A DNA stretch of 64,000 nt from Microbacterium testaceum StLB037 (GTDB lineage Bacteria; Actinomycetota; Actinomycetes; Actinomycetales; Microbacteriaceae), in contig NZ_VTQH01000001.1 in NCBI RefSeq assembly GCF_008763945.1, forward strand, positions 1,674,110-1,738,109. Direction: 5' to 3'. Position numbers and translations under genes: made by a program. Each line of letters starts with the position of its first letter. The stretch's first letter is position 1. This document shows positions 10,352 to 18,878 of the stretch, piece after piece. The notes under the pieces were generated by a model that saw nothing but the letters and a program-made list of their open reading frames with translations, searched no databases and was not told the origin of the DNA.

Positions 10352-11998
10352 ATGTCCTTTTCCGCTCACCGGCCGGGCCGTTTCGGCTCCGATGGCCGTA
10401 TCGAGTTCACGACGGACGAGGAGCGCGAGCAGTATCTCGACGACATCCTCGCCGCGCAGAACGCGGCCAAGCGTCCCTCCGACGCGCAGGAGCACACGTC
10501 CGAGCCCTGGGGCGCACCGCCCGCCGACGACGAGCCGCTCGACCCGTTCGTCACCGACCCGCGCGACGCGGAGCCGGTCGAGACCCCCCGCGACGACGCC
10601 CCCGCCGACGACCACGACACCGTCGTGATCGACCGCGCCGAGCGTGCGCGCGCCGACGACGAGACCGCGGTGATCCCCGACGAGGCGCCCGAGCCCGAGC
10701 CCGTGGCATCCGCCCCTCTGTCTTCCGAGCCGCGCCAGCCCCGCCTGCGTCGACACGACCCCCGTCGTCCGCGCCTGTCGCTCATCCGCCGCATGGCGGT
10801 GCTCGGCGGTGCCGACAACGACGTGCTCGACGAGGTGCCCGAAGAGGTGCCGCGCTTCGTGCAGATGTTCCTCGTGCTCGCGGGGACCGCGCTCGTCTCG
10901 TCGCTGTCGATGATGTTCGCGCTGCTGACGGGCGTTCGCGTGAGCCTGTGGCTCGCCGTGCCCCTCGCGATCGTGTGGGGCCTCATCATCTTCAACCTCG
11001 ACCGCTTCCTCACCTCGACGATGCGTTCGACGAAGAACATCTTCCGCCTGCTCGGCCTGGCCATGCCCCGCGTGATCATGGCGGCGCTGATCGGCATCGT
11101 CGTGGCCGAGCCGCTCGTGCTGCAGGTGTTCCAGAACGACATCGTGCGCGAAGTGAACTCCACCAACGTCACGCAGGCCCTCACGGATCAGGATGCCGTG
11201 ACCAACGGCCCCGAGAAGCAGGCGCTCGACGCCGCGAGCGCGCAGGTGTCGGCGCTCGAGAACCAGGCGGCGACCGGCATCGTGACCGGAACCTCGTCGA
11301 CCTCGGCCGAGTCCGCCGCCGCGCAGCAGAGCGTCGACCAGCTCACCCAGCAGCTCGCCGCGCAGCAGACCGTGATCGACCAGGCTCGCGCCGTGTACCA
11401 GTGCGAGCTCACCGGCCAGGGGGCCGGAACGGTCCCCGGCTGCACCGGGGTCGCCGGCAACGGTGCGAGCTCCGACGCGGCGCAGGCGCAGCTCGCGCAG
11501 GCCCAGTCGGCGTACGACTCGCTGTCGACCCAGCTCGCCCAGGCGCAGTCGACCCTCGCCGCCGCGAACTCCGCCGGTGCCGAGGCCGCCGCCTCGTCGG
11601 CCGATGCCAACAAGCAGCAGGCGGAAGACCAACTGCCCGCAGCGCGCGCCCAGTACGAGTCGGCGCTCGCCGCCTACAATCAGCGCGCGTCGTCGGTCGC
11701 CGATGGCAACGCGGGGGCGGTCGGTCTGCTCAGCCAGATCACGGCGCTCGAGCGGCTGTCGGACCGCGAGCCGACGCTCCGCTGGGCGCACTACCTGATC
11801 GCCGCGCTGTTCTTCATGATCGAGCTGCTGCCGGTGCTCGTGAAGGTGCTGACCGGGTTCGGCGGCCCCTCGCTGTACGAGAAGGCCGAGAAGATGCGCG
11901 GCCAGATCGCGCTCGATCGTGTCTCGGCGCGAACGTTCCGCAAGCGCGCCGACATCATCGCCGACGAGGCGAACCGCGTGCCGGCCACCGTCACCTGA
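10352..11998 (+). CDS. DUF4407 domain-containing membrane protein
   Basis: A 548-residue protein of unknown function. Residues 1-140 are acidic, proline-rich and probably disordered. Then come three hydrophobic helices (about 165-255: MFLVLAGTALVSSLSMMFALL, LWLAVPLAIVWGLIIF, VIMAALIGIVVAEPLVL). A long Ala/Gln-rich coiled region (about 265-470) contains a CELTGQG...GC pair of cysteines that could form a disulphide outside the cell. A fourth helix (HYLIAALFFMIELLPVLVKVL) and a basic tail follow. This four-helix plus coiled-coil layout is typical of DUF4407. The start is set by a leaderless -10; a longer frame upstream crosses a palindrome. It overlaps the NUDIX gene by 1 base (TGATG). Confidence 0.88.
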   Translation: MSFSAHRPGRFGSDGRIEFTTDEEREQYLDDILAAQNAAKRPSDAQEHTSEPWGAPPADDEPLDPFVTDPRDAEPVETPRDDAPADDHDTVVIDRAERARADDETAVIPDEAPEPEPVASAPLSSEPRQPRLRRHDPRRPRLSLIRRMAVLGGADNDVLDEVPEEVPRFVQMFLVLAGTALVSSLSMMFALLTGVRVSLWLAVPLAIVWGLIIFNLDRFLTSTMRSTKNIFRLLGLAMPRVIMAALIGIVVAEPLVLQVFQNDIVREVNSTNVTQALTDQDAVTNGPEKQALDAASAQVSALENQAATGIVTGTSSTSAESAAAQQSVDQLTQQLAAQQTVIDQARAVYQCELTGQGAGTVPGCTGVAGNGASSDAAQAQLAQAQSAYDSLSTQLAQAQSTLAAANSAGAEAAASSADANKQQAEDQLPAARAQYESALAAYNQRASSVADGNAGAVGLLSQITALERLSDREPTLRWAHYLIAALFFMIELLPVLVKVLTGFGGPSLYEKAEKMRGQIALDRVSARTFRKRADIIADEANRVPATVT

Positions 11999-12483
11999 TG
12001 GTCGTGTGGAGCGCGGGACTCCTGCTGTACCGGCTCACACCGGAGCCGCAGGTGTTCATCGCGCACATGGGCGGGCCGTTCTGGGCGAAGAAGGACGCCG
12101 GCGCTTGGTCGATCCCGAAGGGCGAGTTCGACCCCGAGTCCGAGGGGGCTCTGGATGCCGCGCGCCGCGAGTTCCGCGAAGAGCTCGGTGTCGAGCCGCC
12201 CGAGGTCGATTGGGCCGAGCTCGGCACCTTCGCGTCCTCGAGCGGCAAGAAGGTGGTCGTCTTCGTGGGCGACGGCGCCGGGTTCACGGCATCCGGAGAC
12301 TGTTTCACCTTCGGCGAGTTCGAGATGGCCTGGCCGCCTCGGTCGGGACGGACGGCGTCGTTCCCCGAGGTCGACCGTGCCGAATGGATGGCTCCGGATG
12401 CCGCCCGCGAAGCGCTCGTGAAGGGCCAGCGCCCCGCGATCGACGCGCTCGAAGCCGCGCTGGCGGAGCTGCCCGGCGCCTGA
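11998..12483 (+). CDS. NUDIX hydrolase
   Basis: A 161-residue phosphohydrolase for nucleoside diphosphate-linked compounds. The Nudix box is recognisable as GEFDPESEGALDAARR followed by EFREELGV; the REUxEExGU half is intact, while the first half has one residue more than the textbook spacing. It resembles the small group annotated as ADP-ribose or diadenosine polyphosphate pyrophosphatases (SIPKGE before the box). The gene starts within the stop of the DUF4407 gene and so is co-translated with it. A hairpin follows the stop. The substrate is not known. Confidence 0.9.
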   Translation: MVVWSAGLLLYRLTPEPQVFIAHMGGPFWAKKDAGAWSIPKGEFDPESEGALDAARREFREELGVEPPEVDWAELGTFASSSGKKVVVFVGDGAGFTASGDCFTFGEFEMAWPPRSGRTASFPEVDRAEWMAPDAAREALVKGQRPAIDALEAALAELPGA

Positions 12484-12513
12484 CGCGCCCCGTACAGAAC
12501 GCAGGAGGAACGG

Positions 12514-12563
12514 CGACGGCCCCGACGCCCACCCGCGGAATGGCGGGGGAGTCGGGGCCGTCG
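12514..12563. terminator. Bidirectional hairpin terminator
   Basis: A perfect 13-bp inverted repeat, CGACGGCCCCGAC and GTCGGGGCCGTCG, separated by 24 bases. It lies between the convergent NUDIX and oxidoreductase genes. Confidence 0.7.
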
Positions 12564-12651
12564 GCGTGCGGATCTCCGGAGTTCTGCACGTGAAGCGGGG
12601 CGGATACCGGCCCGCGGCGCCGCGAGAAGGCGGCACCGCGAGCCCGAGGCC

Positions 12652-13626
12652 TTACGGGCGCAGCAGGATCTTGCCGACGCGGGGCGAGTCGCTCGCGGTG
12701 ACGGCGTCGACGATGTCGTCGAGACTGAAGGTGGCGGCGACGGGGAGGGTAAGGGTGCCGTCGGCGAGGTAGCGCGACAGCTCGCCGAACAGGGCGCCGC
12801 GGGTTTCGGCATCCATCGTCTTGCTGACGACGCTGCCCCAGAAGCCCTTCACCGTGGCCTGGCGGAAGATGAGGTCGCCGGCGCCGAGTTCGAGCTTGCC
12901 GGTGCCCATCGATCCGAAGATCACGAGCGTGCCGTTCTCGCTGAGCAACGACAGCACCTGGCCGGCCGCGGGGCCCCCGACCGAGTCGACGCCCGCGACC
13001 ACCGTGCCGTCGCCCACGAGGGCGAGGGCCTGGTCGCGCCAGTCGTCGGCGTCGGTCGACACGACGTTGTCGATGCCCTGGGCGGCGAGCTCCTCGACGG
13101 CGCTCTGGCGGCGCACGAGACCGACGACGTTGACGCCGCGGGCCTTGGCGATCTGCGCGACCATGCGGCCGACGGCACCGTTGGCGGTGTTCTGCACGAT
13201 CCAGTCGCCGGCCTTCAGGTCGAGCGAGTGCAGCAGGCTGATGGCGCTGAACGGCATCGAGACGAGCTGCGAGGCGACCTCGTCGCTCAGGCCCTCGGCG
13301 ACGGGGATGAGCCCCGCGGCCTTGGCGACGACCTGCTCGGCCCAGACGCCGAAGGTGCCGCCGGTGGCGACGCGCTGGCCGACGGAGAGGTTCTCGACGC
13401 CCTCGCCGAGCTCCTCGATGACGCCGACGGCCTCGGTGCCGGCGCGGGCGGGCAGCTCGGGCTTGAAGCCGTAGGTGCCGCGGATGGTCCACAGGTCGTG
13501 GTTGTGGATGGGCGACAGCAGCACGCGCAGGCGCACCTCGCCGGGGCCGGGGGTCGGGGTCTCGACCTCTTCGGTTCCGACGACGTCGGCCGGCTCGCCG
13601 AACTGGTGGTGGATGACTGCGCGCAT
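12652..13626 (-). CDS. Zinc-binding dehydrogenase / NADPH:quinone oxidoreductase-like (MDR family)
   Basis: A 324-residue medium-chain dehydrogenase/reductase. It has the N-terminal GroES-like fold (GPGEVRLRVLLSPIHNHDLW) and a Rossmann domain with a variant nucleotide-binding loop (NTANGAVGRMVAQIAKARG). The structural zinc cysteines of alcohol dehydrogenases are missing, so it belongs with quinone oxidoreductase or enoyl reductase-like members. The ATG at 13626 follows AGGAGG at ideal distance. It is divergent from a TetR-family gene, with overlapping -10 elements and a GACCGGTC palindrome between them, so it is probably repressed by that regulator and induced by an electrophile or drug-like molecule. 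Confidence 0.88.
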   Translation of the reverse strand: MRAVIHHQFGEPADVVGTEEVETPTPGPGEVRLRVLLSPIHNHDLWTIRGTYGFKPELPARAGTEAVGVIEELGEGVENLSVGQRVATGGTFGVWAEQVVAKAAGLIPVAEGLSDEVASQLVSMPFSAISLLHSLDLKAGDWIVQNTANGAVGRMVAQIAKARGVNVVGLVRRQSAVEELAAQGIDNVVSTDADDWRDQALALVGDGTVVAGVDSVGGPAAGQVLSLLSENGTLVIFGSMGTGKLELGAGDLIFRQATVKGFWGSVVSKTMDAETRGALFGELSRYLADGTLTLPVAATFSLDDIVDAVTASDSPRVGKILLRP

Positions 13627-13654
13627 GGAATGCCTCCTGTGGTTATTTTGTAAC

Positions 13655-13669
13655 GACCGGTCTAATATA
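13655..13669. promoter_or_regulatory. Divergent -10 elements and GACCGGTC operator
   Basis: GACCGGTC (13655-13662) is an 8-bp perfect palindrome. Immediately next to it, TAATAT (13663-13668, plus strand) and TATATT (13664-13669, minus strand) are overlapping -10 elements facing the TetR gene and the dehydrogenase. A repressor here would shut both promoters. Confidence 0.6.
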
Positions 13670-13717
13670 GACCCCGAGGGTGGGAATGCAACCCCGAGCG
13701 ACGCAGGGAGAGAAGTC

Positions 13718-14302
13718 ATGGGCCGGATGCCGAGCTTCGAGCGCTCCGCCGTGGTCGACGCCGCGCGCGACGTTTTCTGGCGCCGCGGCTACGCCGAGAC
13801 CGGCATCGCCGAGCTTGAGGAGGCGACCGGCCTGACCCGCTCCAGCATCTACAACGCCTTCGGCAGCAAGCGCGGACTGTTCGACGCCGTGCTCGCGGCC
13901 TACCTCGACGACGTGGTCCGCACGCGCCTCCGGCCGCTCGGCGGGGGTGACCCCGGCGCTCTCGAGGCGTACATCGACGAGATGCGCTCGGCCATCGAGA
14001 CCGATGCCCCGCGCGCCCGCCTCGGCTGCCTGCTGCTCAACGCCGGCTCCTCGCCCCTCGCGAGCGACGACGCCGAGGTGCGCACCCTCGTCTCGGACTA
14101 CGCCGCCGAGATGCGCGCCGCGATCCGCGCGGCCGTCGCCGACCGGCGCCCGGATCTGACCCCGGATGCCGTGGACGCGCTCGCCGCGGTGTGCGCCTCG
14201 CTCGTGGTGGCCGGCCTCACCCTCGCGCGCGCCGATCGTGACGCGGCGCTGGCGACCCTGGCATCCGTGCCCTCGACGTTGGATTCGTGGGGGCGGGGCT
14301 GA
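13718..14302 (+). CDS. TetR/AcrR family transcriptional regulator
   Basis: A 194-residue repressor. The N-terminal HTH is clear (VVDAARDVFWRRGYAETGIAEL...TGLTRSSIYNAFGSKRGLFDAVL), and the C-terminal ligand domain resembles the TetR_C_33/YcdF-type group. The ATG at 13718 follows AGGGAGAGA; the longer open frame upstream runs across the promoter and is rejected. It is divergent from the MDR dehydrogenase, with a palindrome between them, so autoregulation and control of the dehydrogenase are likely. The ligand is unknown. Confidence 0.92.
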   Translation: MGRMPSFERSAVVDAARDVFWRRGYAETGIAELEEATGLTRSSIYNAFGSKRGLFDAVLAAYLDDVVRTRLRPLGGGDPGALEAYIDEMRSAIETDAPRARLGCLLLNAGSSPLASDDAEVRTLVSDYAAEMRAAIRAAVADRRPDLTPDAVDALAAVCASLVVAGLTLARADRDAALATLASVPSTLDSWGRG

Positions 14303-14412
14303 CCGCTCGATGCCCCCGCGCCGGTTCAGCCGAGCTTCATGGTCGTGACGAGCATGCGCCCAGTGTGGCAGGTGGCCGTGCGTCTCGCGAGGGCGAAATC
14401 GCGCCGCTTTGT

Positions 14413-14474
14413 GTATACCTAGACAGGGCTCAGGACGCCGATAAATCCCGCTATCCCGTCGGAATGCATACACT
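14413..14474 (+). promoter_or_regulatory. Candidate promoter and GntR operator ahead of the prp operon
   Basis: GTATAC (14413-14418) is a small palindrome inside TTTGTGTATACCTAGAC. TACACT (14469-14474), within GCATACACTG, is a good -10, placing the transcript start near 14481, about 20 bases before the regulator's ATG. Two similar strings, TGTATAC and GCATACA, may be half-sites for the GntR regulator. Confidence 0.4.
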
Positions 14475-14499
14475 GGGGAAGTGGCGGCGAGGAGGCGGT

Positions 14500-15129
14500 A
14501 TGCGGGCGAGTGAACGCGCATACGCGACCCTCCTGGAAGAGATCCAGAGCGGGGCGCTGTCTCCGGGAACCGTCCTCGGCGAGGTCGAGCAGTCCACGCG
14601 CCTGGGAGTCAGTCGCACCCCCCTTCGTGAGGCCCTGCGCCGGTTGGCATCCGATGGGCTCGTCGCTCAGGCATCGGCGCGTGTCACCGTCGTCGCCGGG
14701 ATCGATGCCCACGACATCGGGTCCCTCTTCGACCTGCGCCGGGCGCTCGAGACCGAGGCCGCGCGGCTGGCGGCGCGGCGCGGCGACCGCGCGGAGTTCC
14801 TCCGGCTCGCGACCGAGTTCGACGGCGTCGACACCGCCGATGCCGACGCCTACTACTCCCTGATCGCCCGCTTCGACTCCGCGATCGACGACGCCGTCGA
14901 CAACGCCTATCTCTCCGCCGCGCTCCGGAGCGTGCGCACCCACCTCGTGCGGGTGCGGCGCATGGCGCGAGACAACCCCCTTCGCCTCTCGGCCTCGGCC
15001 GGGGAGCATGGATTGATTGCGCGAGCGATCGGCGCCGGCGACCCCGAACTCGCCGCCCACGCCACCCACGTGCACCTGCACAACGCCCTCACCACCATCC
15101 TCGAAGCCCTCACGGAGGAGCCCTCATGA
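14500..15129 (+). CDS. GntR family regulator (FCD/FadR subfamily) of the propionate operon
   Basis: A 209-residue regulator with a winged-helix domain ([19 protein letters not shown]...[21 protein letters not shown], about 5-70) and an all-helical FCD ligand-binding domain. Metal-binding positions are suggested by FD at about 125, EH at about 168 and HVHLHN at about 190. The ATG at 14500 has GGAGG just before it. The stop overlaps the prpD start (ATGA), so the regulator is the first gene of the operon. By location it should control methylcitrate-cycle genes in response to a propionate-derived acid, but the ligand is an inference. Confidence 0.9.
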   Translation: MRASERAYATLLEEIQSGALSPGTVLGEVEQSTRLGVSRTPLREALRRLASDGLVAQASARVTVVAGIDAHDIGSLFDLRRALETEAARLAARRGDRAEFLRLATEFDGVDTADADAYYSLIARFDSAIDDAVDNAYLSAALRSVRTHLVRVRRMARDNPLRLSASAGEHGLIARAIGAGDPELAAHATHVHLHNALTTILEALTEEPS

Positions 15130-16652
15130 CGATCACCCACCACGTGCGCGTGCACCGCAGCGACGAGAACCTCGCCCGCGAGGGGCAGCTCGCCTGGGCT
15201 CTGGCACGCGTCGCCGTCGATCCGGTGGCCGTCGACGACGACGTGGTCGACATGATCGTCAACCGGCTCATCGACAACGCCGCCGTCGCCGCAGCCTCCC
15301 TCACGCGACAGCCGGTCAGCGCCGCGCGCCAGCAGGCCCTCGACCACGCCGTCTCGATCGGCGGCCCGGGCGCCACGGTCTTCGGCTGCCTGCTCGAGCG
15401 CCGCACGAGCCCCGAGTGGGCGGCGTGGGCCAACGGGGTGGCCGTGCGCGAGCTCGACTATCACGACACGTTCCTCGCCGCGGACTACTCGCACCCCGGC
15501 GACAACATCCCGCCGGTGCTAGCCGTCGCCCAGCACACCGGTCGCGACGGCGCCGCCCTCGTGCGAGCCCTCGCCACGGCGTACGAGATCCAGATCGACC
15601 TCGTGCGCGCTATCTCGCTGCACAAGCACAAGATCGACCACGTCGCCCACCTCGGCCCCGCCGCCGCCGCCGGCATCGGCACCCTGCTCGACCTCGACCA
15701 GGAGACGATCTACCAGGCCATCGGCCAGGCCCTGCACGTCACCACCGCCACACGCCAGTCGCGCAAGGGCGAGATCTCGACCTGGAAGGCGCACGCCCCC
15801 GCCTTCGCCGGGAAAATGGCGATCGAAGCGGTCGACCGCGCGATGCGCGGTGAGACGAGCCCCTCACCGATCTACGAGGGCGAGGACGGGGTGATCGCCT
15901 GGATGCTCGACGGCCCCGACGCCTCCTACGACGTGCCCCTGCCGGGAGACGGCGAGAGCAAGCGCGGCATCCTCGACTCGTACACGAAGGAGCACTCCGC
16001 CGAGTACCAGGCGCAGGCCTGGATCGACCTCGCCCGACGCCTCGGCACGGAGCGCCCGGAATTGCGCGACCCCGCCAACGTGGCATCCGTCGTCCTTCAC
16101 ACCAGCCACCACACGCACTACGTGATCGGCTCGGGCGCGAACGACCCGCAGAAGTACGACCCGACCGCCTCGCGCGAGACGCTCGACCACTCGATCCCGT
16201 ACATCTTCGCCGTCGCCCTGCAGGACGGCGCGTGGCACCACGTCGACTCGTACGCCCCCGCCCGCGCGGGCCGCGAAGACACGGTGGCCCTGTGGCACAA
16301 GATCACCACGGCGGAGGATGCCGAGTGGACGCGCCGTTACCACTCTGAAGACCCCCACGAGAAGGCCTTCGGCGGTCGCGTCGTCATCACGCTGACCGAC
16401 GGGTCGACCGTGGAGGACGAGATCGCCGTCGCCGACGCCCACCCGCTCGGCGCCCGGCCCTTCGCGCGCGAGGACTACATCCGCAAGTTCCGCCTGCTCG
16501 CCGAGCCGGTGCTGCTGCCCGAAGAGATCGAGCGCTTCCTCGAGCTCGTGCAGCGTCTTCCCGAGCTCACCCCGGCCGAGGTCATGCAGCTGTCGATCGT
16601 CGCGAAGCCCGGTGTGCTGGCCCTGTCGCCCGCGCCGAAGGGGCTGTTCTGA
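15126..16652 (+). CDS. prpD: 2-methylcitrate dehydratase PrpD
   Basis: A 508-residue MmgE/PrpD-family enzyme, the usual full length. It converts 2-methylcitrate to 2-methylaconitate in the methylcitrate cycle that detoxifies and uses propionyl-CoA from odd-chain or branched acyl oxidation. Family landmarks include [19 protein letters not shown], the conserved block around [21 protein letters not shown] and the C-terminal domain with [13 protein letters not shown]. The start overlaps the regulator stop by 4 bases and the stop overlaps prpB by 1 base (TGATG). The operon order regulator-D-B-C is common in actinobacteria. Confidence 0.95.
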   Translation: MTITHHVRVHRSDENLAREGQLAWALARVAVDPVAVDDDVVDMIVNRLIDNAAVAAASLTRQPVSAARQQALDHAVSIGGPGATVFGCLLERRTSPEWAAWANGVAVRELDYHDTFLAADYSHPGDNIPPVLAVAQHTGRDGAALVRALATAYEIQIDLVRAISLHKHKIDHVAHLGPAAAAGIGTLLDLDQETIYQAIGQALHVTTATRQSRKGEISTWKAHAPAFAGKMAIEAVDRAMRGETSPSPIYEGEDGVIAWMLDGPDASYDVPLPGDGESKRGILDSYTKEHSAEYQAQAWIDLARRLGTERPELRDPANVASVVLHTSHHTHYVIGSGANDPQKYDPTASRETLDHSIPYIFAVALQDGAWHHVDSYAPARAGREDTVALWHKITTAEDAEWTRRYHSEDPHEKAFGGRVVITLTDGSTVEDEIAVADAHPLGARPFAREDYIRKFRLLAEPVLLPEEIERFLELVQRLPELTPAEVMQLSIVAKPGVLALSPAPKGLF

Positions 16653-17551
16653 TGCTCTACGCCCAGACCACCGCTCAGCAGAAGCGTCGCGCGCTGCGCG
16701 AGAAACTGGCATCCGGAGAACTCGTCCGCATGCCGGGAGCCTTCAACCCGCTGTCGGCCCGGCTCATCGAGCGCAAGGGTTTCGAGGGCGTCTACATCTC
16801 GGGCGCCGTGATCTCGGCCGACCTGGGCCTGCCCGACATCGGGCTCACGACGCTCACCGAGGTCGCCGGTCGCGGACAGCAGATCGCCCGCATGACGGAG
16901 CTGCCGGCGATCATCGACGCCGACACCGGCTTCGGCGAGCCGATGAACGTCGCGCGCACGATCCAGACTCTCGAAGACGCGGGGCTCGCGGGCACCCACA
17001 TCGAAGACCAGGTCAACCCGAAGCGCTGCGGCCACCTCGACGGCAAGAGCGTGGTCGACGCCGACACGGCGATCAAGCGCATCCGCGCGGCGGTCGACGC
17101 CCGTCGCGACCCCGACTTCCTCATCATGGCCCGCACCGACGTGCGCGCCGTCGAGGGGTTGGACGCCGCGATCGACCGCGCGAAGGCCCTGGTCGACGCG
17201 GGCGCCGACGCGATCTTCCCCGAGGCGATGCGCGACCTCGGCGAGTTCGAGGCGATGCGCTCGGCGCTCGAGGTGCCGATCCTCGCGAACATGACCGAGT
17301 TCGGAAAGAGCGAGCTGTTCTCGACGCAGCAGCTGCGCGACGCCGGGGTGAACCTCGTCATCTGGCCGGTCTCGCTGCTGCGCCTCGCGATGGGTGAAGC
17401 GGGACGGGGCCTCGACGCCCTGGCATCCGAGGGACACCTTCGCGACCAACTCGGACAGATGCAGCACCGCGCCGACCTGTACGACCTCATCGACTACGAG
17501 GGCTACACCCGCTTCGACGCCGACGTGTTCGACTTCACCGTCGAACGCTGA
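16652..17551 (+). CDS. prpB: Methylisocitrate lyase PrpB
   Basis: A 299-residue member of the isocitrate lyase superfamily. It splits 2-methylisocitrate into pyruvate and succinate, the last step of the methylcitrate cycle. The catalytic signature KRCGH is at residues 124-128, preceded by the metal-binding IIDADTGFGEP and HIEDQ. Length and motifs match PrpB rather than the longer isocitrate lyases. It is translationally coupled to prpD. A 140-base gap containing a small element with inverted ends separates it from prpC. Confidence 0.95.
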   Translation: MLYAQTTAQQKRRALREKLASGELVRMPGAFNPLSARLIERKGFEGVYISGAVISADLGLPDIGLTTLTEVAGRGQQIARMTELPAIIDADTGFGEPMNVARTIQTLEDAGLAGTHIEDQVNPKRCGHLDGKSVVDADTAIKRIRAAVDARRDPDFLIMARTDVRAVEGLDAAIDRAKALVDAGADAIFPEAMRDLGEFEAMRSALEVPILANMTEFGKSELFSTQQLRDAGVNLVIWPVSLLRLAMGEAGRGLDALASEGHLRDQLGQMQHRADLYDLIDYEGYTRFDADVFDFTVER

Positions 17552-17577
17552 CGCCCTGCGTGGCCTGTGAGGTGACC

Positions 17578-17651
17578 ATGTCCCGAAATGTGCAGACGAT
17601 GTCCCAGAAGTGGTCGTCTGGACGAGGCTCAGACAGCCGAAGTCGGGACAT
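17578..17651. repeat. Short element with ATGTCCCGA inverted ends between prpB and prpC
   Basis: ATGTCCCGA (17578-17586) and its perfect complement TCGGGACAT (17643-17651) bound a 74-bp segment. A second ATGTCCC copy lies inside at 17599-17605. The segment is less GC-rich than the flanking genes. It looks like the ends of a small mobile element or its remnant, or a processing hairpin in the operon mRNA. I see no target-site duplication I can vouch for. Confidence 0.5.
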
Positions 17652-17693
17652 GAGCCCCCGTACGAACACCGCACACGACTCAAGGGAGAGACG

Positions 17694-18878
17694 ATGACCG
17701 ACATCAAGAAGGGCCTCGCCGGGGTCACGGTCGACGAGACCGCCGTCAGCAAGGTGAACCCCGAGACCAACAGCCTGCTGTACCGGGGCTACCCCGTGCA
17801 GGAGCTCGCGGCCACGCAGTCGTTCGAGGCGGTGGCGTACCTCCTGTGGAACGGAGAGCTTCCGGATGCCGCGCAGCTCACCGACCTGCGCAGAGTCGAG
17901 CGAGCGCACCGGGCGTTGACCGACGACGTCCGCGCCGCGATCGACCTGCTGCCCACGAGCGCCCACCCGATGGACGAGGTGCGCACCGCCGTCAGCGTCA
18001 TCGGAGCGCGCGAGACGGCCGGGATCTCGAATGTGATGGATGCCGTGGGCACCCCTGCAGAGAACCTCGAGCGCAGCATCCGCCTGTGGGCGCAGCTGCC
18101 GGCCGTGGTCGCGTACGGTCAGCGCCGCCGCCGCGGCGAGGAGCTCATCGAACCGCGGGACGACCTCGACTACGCGGCCAACTTCCTGTGGATGACCTTC
18201 GGCGAGGAGGCCGACGAGGTCGTCGTCGACGCGTTCACCCGCTCGATGATCCTGTACGCCGAGCACTCCTTCAACGCCTCGACCTTCACCGCGCGCGTGA
18301 TCGCGTCGACCCTCAGCGATCTGTACTCCGCCGTCGTCGGCGCGATCGGCGCGCTCAAGGGCCCGCTGCACGGCGGCGCGAACGAGGCCGTGCTGCACGT
18401 GTTCACCGAGATCGGCTCGGCTGAGAACGTCGGGCCGTGGCTCGACACCGCCCTCGCCGAGAAGCGCAAGATCATGGGCTTCGGGCACCGCGTCTACAAG
18501 CGCGGCGACTCGCGCGTCCCCACGATGAAGGCGGCACTCGACACCCTTGTCGCGCACTACGACCGCCCCGACGTCGCCGCCCTCTACGACGCCCTCGAGT
18601 CGCAGTTCGTCGAGCGCAAGGGCATCTACCCCAACCTCGACTACCCCTCGGGCCCCGCGTACGACCTGATGGGCTTCGACACGCTGACCTTCACCCCGCT
18701 GTTCGTCGCGGCGCGCGTGACCGGCTGGACCGCGCACATCCGCGAGCAGCAGGCGTCGAACGCGCTGATCCGCCCGCTGTCGGAATACGTCGGCGCCGAC
18801 GAGCGGCACATCGAGGGCTATGTTCCGGATGCCGACGCCCTCGAGGCTCAGGAACGTCCCGAGGAAGCGGCGGGCTGA
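17694..18878 (+). CDS. prpC: 2-methylcitrate synthase PrpC (citrate synthase family)
   Basis: A 394-residue citrate synthase-fold enzyme that condenses propionyl-CoA with oxaloacetate. Active-site histidines are seen in LHGGANEA and MGFGHRVYKRGDSR, and the catalytic Asp region in SGPAYDLMGF. The short length and the 'DIKKGLAGVTVDETAVSKVNP' opening fit the methylcitrate synthase subgroup. The ATG at 17694 has AAGGGAGAG upstream; an earlier frame start at 17610 lies inside the intergenic element and is rejected. The stop overlaps the thiolase start by 1 base. Confidence 0.94.
   Translation: MTDIKKGLAGVTVDETAVSKVNPETNSLLYRGYPVQELAATQSFEAVAYLLWNGELPDAAQLTDLRRVERAHRALTDDVRAAIDLLPTSAHPMDEVRTAVSVIGARETAGISNVMDAVGTPAENLERSIRLWAQLPAVVAYGQRRRRGEELIEPRDDLDYAANFLWMTFGEEADEVVVDAFTRSMILYAEHSFNASTFTARVIASTLSDLYSAVVGAIGALKGPLHGGANEAVLHVFTEIGSAENVGPWLDTALAEKRKIMGFGHRVYKRGDSRVPTMKAALDTLVAHYDRPDVAALYDALESQFVERKGIYPNLDYPSGPAYDLMGFDTLTFTPLFVAARVTGWTAHIREQQASNALIRPLSEYVGADERHIEGYVPDADALEAQERPEEAAG

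Noticed and set aside
15126..16652. PrpD as an iminodisuccinate or other MmgE-family enzyme
   Set aside because: The same transcript carries prpB with KRCGH and a short citrate synthase, which fixes the methylcitrate context.
17578..17651. Calling the prpB-prpC element a complete insertion sequence
   Set aside because: It is only 74 bp and encodes no transposase; inverted ends alone do not prove mobility.
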